A DNA stretch of 37,176 nt from positions 11,021 to 48,196 of the forward strand of contig MKRX01000001.1 of assembly GCA_001898035.1 (NCBI GenBank), given 5' to 3'. The DNA comes from Armatimonadetes bacterium 55-13 (lineage in GTDB: Bacteria; Armatimonadota; Fimbriimonadia; Fimbriimonadales; Fimbriimonadaceae). The notes beneath the pieces were generated by a model that did not search any database, was not told where the DNA came from, and saw nothing but the letters and a program-made list of their open reading frames with translations. This document shows positions 15,104 through 22,674 of this stretch, in pieces (the stretch's first letter is position 1; the number at the start of each line of letters is the position of its first letter). The position numbers were made by a program, and so were the translations under genes.

Positions 15104-16468
15104 ATGCCCGAGATCATCGAGCCGTTTCGTATCAAGAGCGTAGAACCGATCCGATTCACCACCCGTGAAGACCGCGAACGCATCCTGCGAGACGCCAAAT
15201 ATAACCCCTTCCTCATCGACGCGGATGATGTCTTGATCGACCTCCTGACTGACTCCGGCACCAGCGCCATGTCTGCCGCCCAATGGGGCGCGATCATGAC
15301 GGGAGACGAATCCTATGCTGGTTCCCGCTCGTTCCGAAGGTTCGAGGCCAAGATTCAGGAGATCTTCGGGTTCAAGCATGTGATTCCCACCCACCAAGGT
15401 CGGGCCGCCGAAAAGATTCTCATGGCGATTGCTGGGGGGAGCGGCAAAATCATTCCCAATAACAATCACTTCGATACCACCCGAGCCAATGTTGAATTTA
15501 CAGGCGCCGAAGCCCTTGATCTCGTGATCGAAGAAGGCAAGGACCCTGATCATCTCCATCCCTTCAAAGGCAACCTTGATTTGGAGAAGCTCAAGACTCT
15601 GCTGAGCCGTTCCCGGGATCAGATTCCTCTCGGTATGGTTACCGTAACTAATAACACGGGGGGCGGACAGCCGGTCTCAATGGCCAACATCAAAGCCATT
15701 GCCGAGACCCTTCACGCGAACGGCAAGCCGTTTATTATCGACAGCTGTCGCTTTGCCGAGAATGCCTGGTTCATTAAGCAGCGAGAAGACGGCTACCAAG
15801 ACAAGACTCCGCTGGAAATCGCTCAAGAGATGTTCTCCCATGCGGACGGGGCAACCATGAGCCTCAAGAAAGATGGCTTCGGCAACATCGGTGGATTTCT
15901 CGCCTTAAACGATGACGCTTTGGCTGAGCAAGCGCGCAACATCCTCATCCTCACCGAAGGTTTCCCAACCTACGGCGGTCTCGCCGGCCGCGACCTCGAG
16001 GCCCTTGCCCAAGGTCTCGATGAGGTCCTCGATCCCCACTATCTCGAATACCGCGTCGCCACCGTCCGCTACCTGGCCAACAAACTCATCGAAACTGGCG
16101 TCAAGATCGTCCAACCGCCCGGCGGCCACGCCGTCTATATCGACGCCAAGCGCTTCTACTCCCAAATACCCGCCGAGCAATTCCCCGCTCAGGTGTTCGT
16201 CAATGAGCTCTATGTTGCGGGCGGAATACGAGGCGTTGAAATTGGGTCGGTCATGTTTGGCAGGTGCATCGACGGCGTAGAGCATCCGGCAGACCGAGAA
16301 CTCGTAAGGCTTGCCCTACCAAGGAGGGTCTACACGCAAGCCCATGTGAACTATGTGGCCGATGTCATCGCGGAAATGTTCGGAAGAAGAGATGAAGCAA
16401 CGGGGTTAAGAATCACCAAGCAGGCTCCTTTCCTGCGGCACTTCACGGCCGAATTGTCGCCGCTCTAG
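15104..16468 (+). CDS. tnaA: Tryptophanase (tryptophan indole-lyase)
   Basis: 454 residues of the beta-eliminating lyase family, which uses pyridoxal phosphate to cleave L-tryptophan to indole, pyruvate and ammonia, or L-tyrosine to phenol. The PLP lysine is expected at Lys256 in TMSLKKDGFGNIGG; other motifs are DLLTDSGTSAMS, PTHQGRAAEKI, TGGGQPVSMANI and DSCRFAENAWFIKQRE. Residues that separate the two enzymes all match tryptophanase: Asp124 (HFDTT; tyrosine phenol-lyase has Thr), Ile380 (VEIGS; Arg in the phenol-lyase) and His446 (RHFTA; Phe in the phenol-lyase). The first half otherwise reads closer to phenol-lyases, so biochemical proof is desirable. No tnaC-like leader or tnaB permease is visible. 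No clear SD precedes the ATG. The gene is alone. Confidence 0.9.
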   Translation: MPEIIEPFRIKSVEPIRFTTREDRERILRDAKYNPFLIDADDVLIDLLTDSGTSAMSAAQWGAIMTGDESYAGSRSFRRFEAKIQEIFGFKHVIPTHQGRAAEKILMAIAGGSGKIIPNNNHFDTTRANVEFTGAEALDLVIEEGKDPDHLHPFKGNLDLEKLKTLLSRSRDQIPLGMVTVTNNTGGGQPVSMANIKAIAETLHANGKPFIIDSCRFAENAWFIKQREDGYQDKTPLEIAQEMFSHADGATMSLKKDGFGNIGGFLALNDDALAEQARNILILTEGFPTYGGLAGRDLEALAQGLDEVLDPHYLEYRVATVRYLANKLIETGVKIVQPPGGHAVYIDAKRFYSQIPAEQFPAQVFVNELYVAGGIRGVEIGSVMFGRCIDGVEHPADRELVRLALPRRVYTQAHVNYVADVIAEMFGRRDEATGLRITKQAPFLRHFTAELSPL

Positions 16469-16523
16469 CGGGTCCGTGTCATTGAGGAGTTCCGATATGG
16501 GAGCGGGACTCCAGTGTGGCCGA

Positions 16524-17402
16524 CTATGAGCCCCCTAGGAAGCTCAGCAATTCTTGGTCCGACGCGGAGTTGGCATCGGTCAAGTCTTTGGGTACGGAGG
16601 GTTTTGTAAATCGAACGTAGTCAAACATGGCGAGCAAATCTGGGCGTCCAGTTCGAATGATCGATCCGTTATGTTGGTCGGGAGGCATTTGGCTGGCGGT
16701 GGGCCAGTCCGTGTAACAAGTGAGGCCCACCTGCAGAGTTTGAGGAAAGTCGGGTCTAGAGTAACGACGGTGGACGCTCCATTTACCTTCCACATTCTTG
16801 AGCATGACCATGGTCGCTCCAATACGGGCGACGCGAATGATGGCGTCACCTGTCGAGGCGGGTTCGGTTACCAACTGTGAGTCGCTGTTCGTTGTGGATT
16901 TGACCTCAAATTGGAACTGTCCCGGTCGGTCAGCCGAACCAAGGGAGAGGAAGACATAGTTTTCCTGCCCGCGTCGCCAGCTTGAAGCGGAGTCTGTGCG
17001 AGGCGCCCGGGCCATGATCCCAGCCAGCGAGAACTGGGATTGAGGCGCACCCGTTCCCTGTCTTCGACTTACTTTCAAGTGGGTCGTGACGATAAAATCG
17101 CCGGTTAACAACTTGAAGGCGAGGACGCCTCGATAGTCTTGGTACCAGGTGCTGGCATACGGCATCATCGTCATCCAGCCCATTTGAGTTTTGCCGATGT
17201 CAAAGCGTTCCAGTTGATCAGCGTTCCATCCCTCGACTTTGTTGGCGCGACTCCATTTCGAAAGAGATTGAGGGTTATCGAATTCATCACTCATATCTGC
17301 AAATGAGGTTTGGATTGCAGGTTGAACGTTTGGCATCGGCTTGGATACACATCCCAACCCGAGGACGAAAAAAGCGACAACTCCTATCATTAGCATCCTC
17401 AT
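16524..17402 (-). CDS. Lipoprotein with DUF1349/concanavalin-like fold (probable)
   Basis: 292 residues beginning MRMLMIGVVAFFVLGLGC, a lipoprotein signal with lipobox LGLGC, so it is likely membrane-anchored outside the cytoplasm. The body starts FADMSDEFDNPQSLSKWSRA and contains GDFIVTTHLKVSRR, FSLAGIMARAPRT, ENYVFLSLGS and IIRVARIGATMVMLK. This order (DEFD opening, LLTGDF, AGIMAR) is the pattern of DUF1349 and related concanavalin-A-like sandwich domains seen in bacterial surface carbohydrate-binding proteins. No catalytic residues are claimed. It stands alone, and the end of the SDR gene lies about 140 bases further on. Confidence 0.8.
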   Translation of the reverse strand: MRMLMIGVVAFFVLGLGCVSKPMPNVQPAIQTSFADMSDEFDNPQSLSKWSRANKVEGWNADQLERFDIGKTQMGWMTMMPYASTWYQDYRGVLAFKLLTGDFIVTTHLKVSRRQGTGAPQSQFSLAGIMARAPRTDSASSWRRGQENYVFLSLGSADRPGQFQFEVKSTTNSDSQLVTEPASTGDAIIRVARIGATMVMLKNVEGKWSVHRRYSRPDFPQTLQVGLTCYTDWPTASQMPPDQHNGSIIRTGRPDLLAMFDYVRFTKPSVPKDLTDANSASDQELLSFLGGS

Positions 17403-17543
17403 TGCAATACTTTAACATTCTATTCCACGAGCCAGATATTGCCACTTCCCCCCGAGCTCAATCGGTGTTTGCCAAGCAATTTGCGACGGGAAATCTGCTG
17501 CTGGATCAGGCGTCCCGTCGCTTTGCGGGCAGTTTTTGAGATT

Positions 17544-18311
17544 TCAGATATTCATGCCGCCTGAAACTTCGATTCTTTGAGCATTGATCCAGCGGTTGTC
17601 TTCCGAGAGAAGGGAAGCGATCATGGGGCCGATATCATCGGGAAGACCGACGCGTCCGAGGGCGGTGAGGCTGGCGATGGTTTGATTCATGTTGGCATCG
17701 TCTCTCACTCTTCCGCCACCGAAGTCAGTTGCGATCGCTCCGGGCGCGACGGTGTTGACGGCGATACCGCGACTGCCAAGCTCTTTTGCGAGATAGCGGG
17801 TTAGAACCTCGATTGCGCCCTTCATGGAGGCGTAGGCGGAACTGCCGGGAAAGGAAAACCGCGCGAGTCCGCTGGACACGTTGACGATTCGACCGCCGTC
17901 GGAGATAAGAGGCAAGAGCGCTTGGGTCAAGAAGAAGACACCTTTGAAGTGAATGTTGTAGAGGGCATCCACCTCTTCCTCCGTGGTTTCGGCGAAGAGC
18001 TTGTAGAGTGCGGTACCGGCGTTATTGACGAGGTAGTCAAATCGGTCGGCTTGGAGAGACTGAAGCGCGCCCTGGACTTCTTGGACGAAGGCGGGGAACT
18101 TTGAGACGTTGCCAGCATCCAGTTGGAGGGCGATGGCGCGTTGACCCAGGGCGGCCACTTCGGCAACGACTTTGGTGGCTGCCTCCTGGTTTGAGTGGTA
18201 GGTGAAGATGGAACTCACGCCACGACGGGCGAGGCTGAGGACGACATTTCGACCGAGTCCTCGGCTGCCGCCGGTGACGATGGCGATTTTGGTGGCTTGA
18301 CCGTTTTCCAT
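17544..18311 (-). CDS. Short-chain dehydrogenase/reductase
   Basis: 255 residues, a classical SDR. NAD(P) binding is shown by TGGSRGLG near residue 14 and NNAG in DYLVNNAGTALYK; the catalytic Ser-Tyr-Lys lie in GRIVNVSSGLARFSFPGSSAYASMKG. PG motif AVNTVAPGAIATDF follows. The typical arrangement suggests NADP use (Ser and Arg in the glycine-rich loop). It is divergent from the AraC regulator at 18443, a common pairing in which the regulator controls the oxidoreductase. The start has TAACTT six bases upstream and only a close GAGG, hinting at a leaderless transcript. Substrate unknown. Confidence 0.93.
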   Translation of the reverse strand: MENGQATKIAIVTGGSRGLGRNVVLSLARRGVSSIFTYHSNQEAATKVVAEVAALGQRAIALQLDAGNVSKFPAFVQEVQGALQSLQADRFDYLVNNAGTALYKLFAETTEEEVDALYNIHFKGVFFLTQALLPLISDGGRIVNVSSGLARFSFPGSSAYASMKGAIEVLTRYLAKELGSRGIAVNTVAPGAIATDFGGGRVRDDANMNQTIASLTALGRVGLPDDIGPMIASLLSEDNRWINAQRIEVSGGMNI

Positions 18312-18442
18312 ACCTCAAAGTTACCGGCGAACATAGGGGGCGGTCCAGATCAAATGTTCTCGATTTCTTGCCTATTTCTCCTGGGAAATGTTCAGGAGAC
18401 TCGTTTCGTTGTATTAACATGTAGGATTGCAAGGTTAGAAAA

Positions 18443-19342
18443 ATGTCGGAATCTTTGATTGATGCAGTGGCGAGATGGACAAAAGCTGGAGGCGACCAGG
18501 TGGCGTTTCCAACCGATGTCCCGGGCTTGATCTTGTTGCGAAGCGATGTGACGAGGCGACCCAATTTGGTCCGCTATAACCCGACGCTTTGCGTAGTTTT
18601 GCAGGGGCGGAAGCAGACTTCGTTTGGCGATTTGGCCTTCGACTGTGGGCCAGGGGTAGCCGTTTTGGTCGGGGTCTCCACGCTGGGGTTGGGCCGGGTC
18701 GTGGAGGCGAGTCATGAAGCGCCCTACTTGGGGCTGGTCATTGAGCTGGACCTTGCAATATTGAGGAGTGTGCTGGAGGAGATCGAGCTCCCGGCGCTGG
18801 AGGCCAACGAGATTCCCACCGCCATCTTCCGGATTCCATTCGAGGGTGAACTCGAGGATTGCGCGCGGCGAATGGTTCGCCTGCTGGATACCCCAAAGGC
18901 GATTTCAGCACTGACGAACTCGGTCATGCGAGAGATCTGCTACTGGCTTTTGACGGGCCCATACGGGCGGGAGGTCGTTCAGATGGCACGGGTAATGGGC
19001 CCGGCGCAGGAGATTGTGCGTTCCATCCAGACCCTACGAGAGCGATTCGCGGAAACCGTGAGGGTGGAAGATCTTGCGCGCGAGGCGAATATGAGTCCTT
19101 CGACATTTCATCTTCGGTTTAAGGCGCTAACAGCGACAAGTCCCCTCCAGTATCAGAAGCAGCTTCGGCTTCATGAGGCGCGCCGACTCTTGGTGACAGG
19201 GGAGGCGAATGTGGAATCGGCAGCGTTTCTGGTGGGATATCAGAGCCCTTCTCAGTTCAGCCGGGAGTATTCACGAACATTTGGGCTTTCTCCGAAGCGA
19301 GATGCCACCCAGCTTTCGACTCGGCACGCGGCTGAAGTCTGA
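18443..19342 (+). CDS. AraC-family transcriptional regulator
   Basis: 299 residues. The N-terminal 180 residues match the AraC_N/cupin ligand domain (RPNLVRYNPTLCVVLQGRKQ, then APYLGLVIELDLAILRSVLE). The C-terminal double helix-turn-helix is clear: VEDLAREANMSPSTFHLRFK, then SPLQYQKQLRLHEARRLL and AAFLVGYQSPSQFSREYSRT, ending FGLSPKRD. AAGG lies eight bases before the ATG. It is transcribed away from the SDR gene over a 131-base gap, and this group often regulates a divergent aldehyde or alcohol oxidoreductase; control of the SDR gene is the likely job. Confidence 0.93.
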   Translation: MSESLIDAVARWTKAGGDQVAFPTDVPGLILLRSDVTRRPNLVRYNPTLCVVLQGRKQTSFGDLAFDCGPGVAVLVGVSTLGLGRVVEASHEAPYLGLVIELDLAILRSVLEEIELPALEANEIPTAIFRIPFEGELEDCARRMVRLLDTPKAISALTNSVMREICYWLLTGPYGREVVQMARVMGPAQEIVRSIQTLRERFAETVRVEDLAREANMSPSTFHLRFKALTATSPLQYQKQLRLHEARRLLVTGEANVESAAFLVGYQSPSQFSREYSRTFGLSPKRDATQLSTRHAAEV

Positions 19343-19380
19343 GGTCTTTTGCCTTGCCGGGGGGCGGTCATTCGGCCAGA

Positions 19381-20247
19381 TTAGGCGTTTGGTGGTTCTA
19401 GCAGGTGAACTATCTCGGGAAGGCGGCCGGCGATCCCTTTATAGCTTTGTTCTTGCGGCGACATGCCGTTGAGGGCTTGAAGCAATGGCAGGCGGAGTTC
19501 CGGGGTTGCCCGCACTTCCTCCATGGTCCACCAAAACAAGCGGATGGTGAAGAGGGCAGCATTTACGCTGGGAAGTGGAATCAGGCATTGACGCTCAACT
19601 CGCACGAGGAAGCGACCTTCTTCGGAGAATCTCCTGCCCCACCATTCATCTTGATCGACACCCTGCGGGGCGACAGGGTGGTGATTAGGGCGGTCATCCG
19701 ATTCCATTCCCCAGACGAAACGGACGAATGGGCCACGCTGAGTCATGGTCTCAATCATCTTTTGAGCCACGTTCGCGGTCTTTTCAAATCCGGGAACAGG
19801 TTGATGGACGGCGGTGAAGGATTTGCCGATTTTTTCTTCCGGAGACCAATGAGATGGGGCGCATAGGTGGGTGTACGCGAGCCAATCGATCCCGTTTTCG
19901 ACGGCGACGATCGCGAGGTCTTCGGGAATGTGCAAGGCGTAGGCATCGAGTCGATCAATGGGAGTGGACCGTGTGGGGAGATCGACGTGGGGGGCGTCTA
20001 GGGCGAGTCTTTGTTGGATCACGTTTGCAGCCGCCTCGGCGACTTGCGTCCGGAGGTGGTGCACTTGGCGGTATTTCGACTCGCGTTCTTTCAGCGATTC
20101 TCGCTTGGCGGCGATGAGGCGGGGGGCGGTTTCGTCCAGGATGAAAACGCAGTTATCCCAGTGGCCGTTGCCGAAGTCGGTGCCTAGTGGTTTGAGTCCT
20201 GGCGATGTCTCATATCGGCCGTTTTTCCAGGGAGTGAAGATGGGCAT
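19381..20247 (-). CDS. DUF3445 / heme-dependent oxidative N-demethylase alpha-like protein
   Basis: 288 residues. The stretch IDWLAYTHLCAPSHWSPEEK, then IGKSFTAVHQPVPGFEKTAN, followed by FVRFVWGMESDDRPNHH, fits the DUF3445 (PF11927) family, the alpha subunit type of heme-dependent oxidative N-demethylases that remove methyl groups from secondary amines using O2. Later motifs (FLVRVERQCLIPLPSVNAAL, FTIRLFWWTMEEV) also match. The known multi-subunit enzyme has reductase partners, none of which is encoded nearby, so this copy may act with unlinked partners or on a different substrate. It is single and converges on the araC-like gene. The assignment rests on remembered family motifs. Confidence 0.75.
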   Translation of the reverse strand: MPIFTPWKNGRYETSPGLKPLGTDFGNGHWDNCVFILDETAPRLIAAKRESLKERESKYRQVHHLRTQVAEAAANVIQQRLALDAPHVDLPTRSTPIDRLDAYALHIPEDLAIVAVENGIDWLAYTHLCAPSHWSPEEKIGKSFTAVHQPVPGFEKTANVAQKMIETMTQRGPFVRFVWGMESDDRPNHHPVAPQGVDQDEWWGRRFSEEGRFLVRVERQCLIPLPSVNAALFTIRLFWWTMEEVRATPELRLPLLQALNGMSPQEQSYKGIAGRLPEIVHLLEPPNA

Positions 20248-20424
20248 ATCGGAAGAGAGACCCGTCTGGGTTATCGTCTATATCCAACATCAAATGGACA
20301 GTGAATCTCGGAGGATTCGGGAATTTGAACCTCGCTTTCCAATGTCATGATGGACAAGGCTTTATAGTACAAATTTTGATCCAAACATTGTGGTGAAATG
20401 GCCCTGAGAATAGCAAAAAAAGAC
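20248..20424 (+). other. Intergenic region upstream of second prepilin promoter
   Basis: Part of a 303-base gap between the divergent N-demethylase-like gene and the prepilin. I see no gene or RNA. It turns AT-rich toward the right. A sequence TGGTGAAATGGCC at 20391-20403 recurs as TGGTGAAATGACC at 20426-20438, where it overlaps the prepilin -35. Confidence 0.5.
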
Positions 20425-20453
20425 TTGGTGAAATGACCAATCTGTGCTTTAAT
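20425..20453 (+). promoter_or_regulatory. Probable promoter of second prepilin gene
   Basis: TTGGTG (20425-20430), a 17-base spacer and TTTAAT (20448-20453) form a moderate sigma-70 match. The leader to the GTG start is about 90 bases; no riboswitch fold is recognised in it. Confidence 0.5.
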
Positions 20454-20538
20454 GCTTCAATGTCCGCGACACGCTGGAATTAGCATGTCTTATTATTTAT
20501 TCGCCAGAACAACTAAAGCGATTCGCGGCCATTTGTCT

Positions 20539-20543
20539 GGAGG
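20539..20543 (+). promoter_or_regulatory. SD deciding a GTG start
   Basis: GGAGG lies seven bases before GTG 20551 and selects it over in-frame ATG codons further upstream. Confidence 0.7.
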
Positions 20544-20550
20544 TTTTATT

Positions 20551-21477
20551 GTGAATCGATCCATTCGCCGATCAGGTTTTACTTTGATTGAGCTTCTCGT
20601 CGTCATTGCCATTATTGCAATTCTTGCTGCCATCCTTTTCCCTGTATTTGCTCAGGCCAAGGAAGCCGCCAAAAAGGCTTCGGCTATCTCCGAGCTCAAG
20701 CAGGTCAACACCGGCATGGTTATCTACATGTCGGACTACGATGATCTATTCCCGTTTGGCATTTCTCAGCGAACCGCAGGAAGCTGGCGCTACAGCAACC
20801 TTCATCCGTTCCCTCAAGACGCCATTGTCGGCGGCGGCTGGGATTCAGCTGGAGTTCCGGAGACGGTCGCCAATATGTGGGCCAACTCAACTCAGCCCTA
20901 TATTAAGAACTATGACCTGCACAAGCCGGCGGGCATGACTTACATCGACTATGTCGCTCAGGCAGGTTTTACTTACAAACCCGGTGTGCTTCATACCTCG
21001 AGCGGCATTCACTTCAACGGTCTGTTGCAGTTCTTGTCCAGTTCGCAAATTGAGCAGCCGTCAGTCGTTCCAATGGTTTGGTCGGCTGGAGATACTGCCC
21101 TAGGCGGTTACGCATCATCGAAGCCCACGCTACGCTGCGACTTGACGTCGACACCGGGCGATGGAAATTGTCGATTCAATGCTGGTGGGCCTGCTCAGAC
21201 CGGTCGTGCCGCTGGAAACCAATCGTTCTTCGCGTCCCCGAGTGCCGGTAAGGTATGGGAGTTTGGAAAAGGCAACTTGATCGGCCGAACCGACACCTCT
21301 GTCAAATATCGCCGAACCGGGTTCGCCGTATTACCCAACTTGGTCCAGGATGCTTACTCTGACCCCTATGCTGGTGTAGCAACCGATGGCAAATCGTTTA
21401 GCTATTACGTTTGCGATACCGGTGGCGGCTATCAGTATGTTTGCTTCTTCCGACCTGATCGAACGGCTCCATGGTAA
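20551..21477 (+). CDS. DUF1559-like prepilin, second copy
   Basis: 308 residues from GTG 20551, chosen by the GGAGG at 20539; earlier in-frame ATGs lack an SD. The start [20 protein letters not shown] is a prepilin leader with cleavage before Phe, Glu5 and a long hydrophobic helix ending [15 protein letters not shown]. The body is Gly/Ser/Tyr rich with MVIYMSDYDDLFPFG, the DUF1559 style aspartate-rich stretch after the helix, and four Cys in the second half. Its N-terminal 45 residues are nearly identical to the copy at 8031, while the rest differs, so the family shares a secretion leader with variable surface domains. A small lipoprotein gene overlaps its stop by seven bases. Confidence 0.9.
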   Translation: MNRSIRRSGFTLIELLVVIAIIAILAAILFPVFAQAKEAAKKASAISELKQVNTGMVIYMSDYDDLFPFGISQRTAGSWRYSNLHPFPQDAIVGGGWDSAGVPETVANMWANSTQPYIKNYDLHKPAGMTYIDYVAQAGFTYKPGVLHTSSGIHFNGLLQFLSSSQIEQPSVVPMVWSAGDTALGGYASSKPTLRCDLTSTPGDGNCRFNAGGPAQTGRAAGNQSFFASPSAGKVWEFGKGNLIGRTDTSVKYRRTGFAVLPNLVQDAYSDPYAGVATDGKSFSYYVCDTGGGYQYVCFFRPDRTAPW

Positions 21478-21683
21478 AAATTGATATGATGAAAATCATT
21501 CTTTGTTTAGCAGTTATTAGCTCGGCACTCTTTGTTGTGGGCTGTGGTTCCAGCGAGGAAACTCCTTCCGATCAGAAGGCTCCTGCTGTCGGAAGCACGC
21601 CAGCTCCGGGAACTTCCGTAGCGGCCGATGGTGCGGCTGGCGGTGGCGCCCCCCAGAAGGCAAACCCTAGCGAAGGCGGTTAA
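21471..21683 (+). CDS. Small lipoprotein, prepilin partner
   Basis: 70 residues from ATG 21471 or 64 from ATG 21489. The sequence MKIILCLAVISSALFVVGC has a lipobox VVGC; from the ATG at 21489 the lipidated Cys is residue 19, a more normal position. The mature part is only about 45 residues, low complexity and Ala/Gly/Pro/Ser rich (GSTPAPGTSVAADGAAGGG), probably disordered at the cell surface. It overlaps the prepilin stop and precedes a clear terminator, so the two form one operon. It parallels the 79-residue membrane protein that follows the first prepilin. No family recognised. Confidence 0.8.
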   Translation: MVKIDMMKIILCLAVISSALFVVGCGSSEETPSDQKAPAVGSTPAPGTSVAADGAAGGGAPQKANPSEGG

Positions 21684-21704
21684 GCTTTTCGCATCAAAGA
21701 AGGA

Positions 21705-21732
21705 AACGCCCCCAGACCCGTCTGGGGGCGTT
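21705..21732 (+). terminator. Intrinsic terminator after second prepilin operon
   Basis: A 13-base perfect stem (arms 21705-21717 and 21720-21732, core GCCCCCAGAC) with a CC loop is followed by TTTATTTG. Confidence 0.9.
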
Positions 21733-21779
21733 TTTATTTGTTTCATGCCTGATCTTTGTTGCCGATCTGGGCACTTGGA

Positions 21780-22514
21780 CTAGGTGGGGATCTTGCGCCG
21801 GTTTGTTCTGGCGGTTACGTCAACGTAAATGAGGATGGGAGGCGGAAGCCCCGGGGCGACTGCGACGGCGGGTTCTAGCCAGGCGGGGGATTCCATTTGT
21901 GCCTGAAAAGCGTCGCCTTCATTAACCTCATAAGTGTTTTGGCCGACATGAAATCTGAATGCCCCTCTGACGGCATAGAAGTAGGCGAGGCGGCCGTTTG
22001 GGAGTTCGCTGTCGATTCTGCCATAGACCTCAAGGACGCTGGAGATGATGGAGCCGGACTGGAGGTGGGCGGTGGTGACGCGGACGAAGCCTTTGGCGAG
22101 GCCGCTCCAACCCATGCGTTGGCGTTCTGACTCCTCTTGGATGCCATCGGGATCGAATCGGATAACTTCGCTCGTCTCTTGGTCTCCGTGGCGTTGCCAA
22201 TAGCGTTCACCTTCTTCCGGACCAGAAAAGTACCAACGGTCCGTTTCGGGACGACGGACGAGTTGGTGGGGGAGTTCTTGCCGTTCCCAGAGACGACCGA
22301 CGACGGTGCCGACGGCAGCAGCGAGCTTGGCCTCCACCCCGGGGGTGCAGCCCTGGCCGTTTTCAATCTTGGTAAGCGTTTGGGGGCTGATGTTTGCCGC
22401 CTGGCACAGTTGCTGGCGGGTCCATCCCAGGCTCTCGCGGGCCCTTTTGACGTTGCGGGCGAAGATGTTGGGATCGCGTCCTTCGATGATCTCGGCGATG
22501 CGGCGGCGGGACAT
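21780..22514 (-). CDS. XRE-family regulator with C-terminal cupin domain
   Basis: 244 residues. The N-terminal 75 residues are a Cro/C1 helix-turn-helix (FARNVKRARESLGWTRQQLC, then ANISPQTLTKIENGQG). The C-terminal third is a cupin barrel (LAYFYAVRGAFRFHVGQNTY, then EVNEGDAFQAQMESPAW), a layout used by PuuR/SutR-like regulators that sense small molecules. The cupin lacks a clear set of metal His residues. The gene is divergent from the HAF/PEP-CTERM gene, and an 11-base inverted repeat lies between them at 22539-22575, a good candidate operator for self-control and for the neighbour. Confidence 0.88.
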   Translation of the reverse strand: MSRRRIAEIIEGRDPNIFARNVKRARESLGWTRQQLCQAANISPQTLTKIENGQGCTPGVEAKLAAAVGTVVGRLWERQELPHQLVRRPETDRWYFSGPEEGERYWQRHGDQETSEVIRFDPDGIQEESERQRMGWSGLAKGFVRVTTAHLQSGSIISSVLEVYGRIDSELPNGRLAYFYAVRGAFRFHVGQNTYEVNEGDAFQAQMESPAWLEPAVAVAPGLPPPILIYVDVTARTNRRKIPT

Positions 22515-22538
22515 GGCTCAACGTACAACAATCTTCCC

Positions 22539-22575
22539 AATTTTGAGAACGGGCGGGGGATGAATTCTCAAAATT
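22539..22575. promoter_or_regulatory. Inverted repeat operator candidate
   Basis: Perfect 11-base arms AATTTTGAGAA (22539-22549) and TTCTCAAAATT (22565-22575) are separated by 15 bases of GC-rich sequence. It lies 25 bases before the XRE regulator start and about 100 before the divergent gene. Confidence 0.6.
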
Positions 22576-22674
22576 CGGTGGGTACCAGTTGCCGGCGGAG
22601 CGATTGGCACGAATACTTAGTATCCAGAAATCGCGGACGGGACTCGGCGCCGAGGCTCTCGATTTCCGCGGGAT

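Noticed and set aside
17303-17539. 78-codon frame at the lipoprotein start
   Set aside because: It overlaps the lipoprotein signal sequence on the other strand and lacks an SD or hydrophobic features.
12900-20200. DnaA-box-like TTATCC sequences near the skew switch
   Set aside because: Only isolated partial matches (for example near 12979 and 20154) inside genes; no cluster, so no origin is called.
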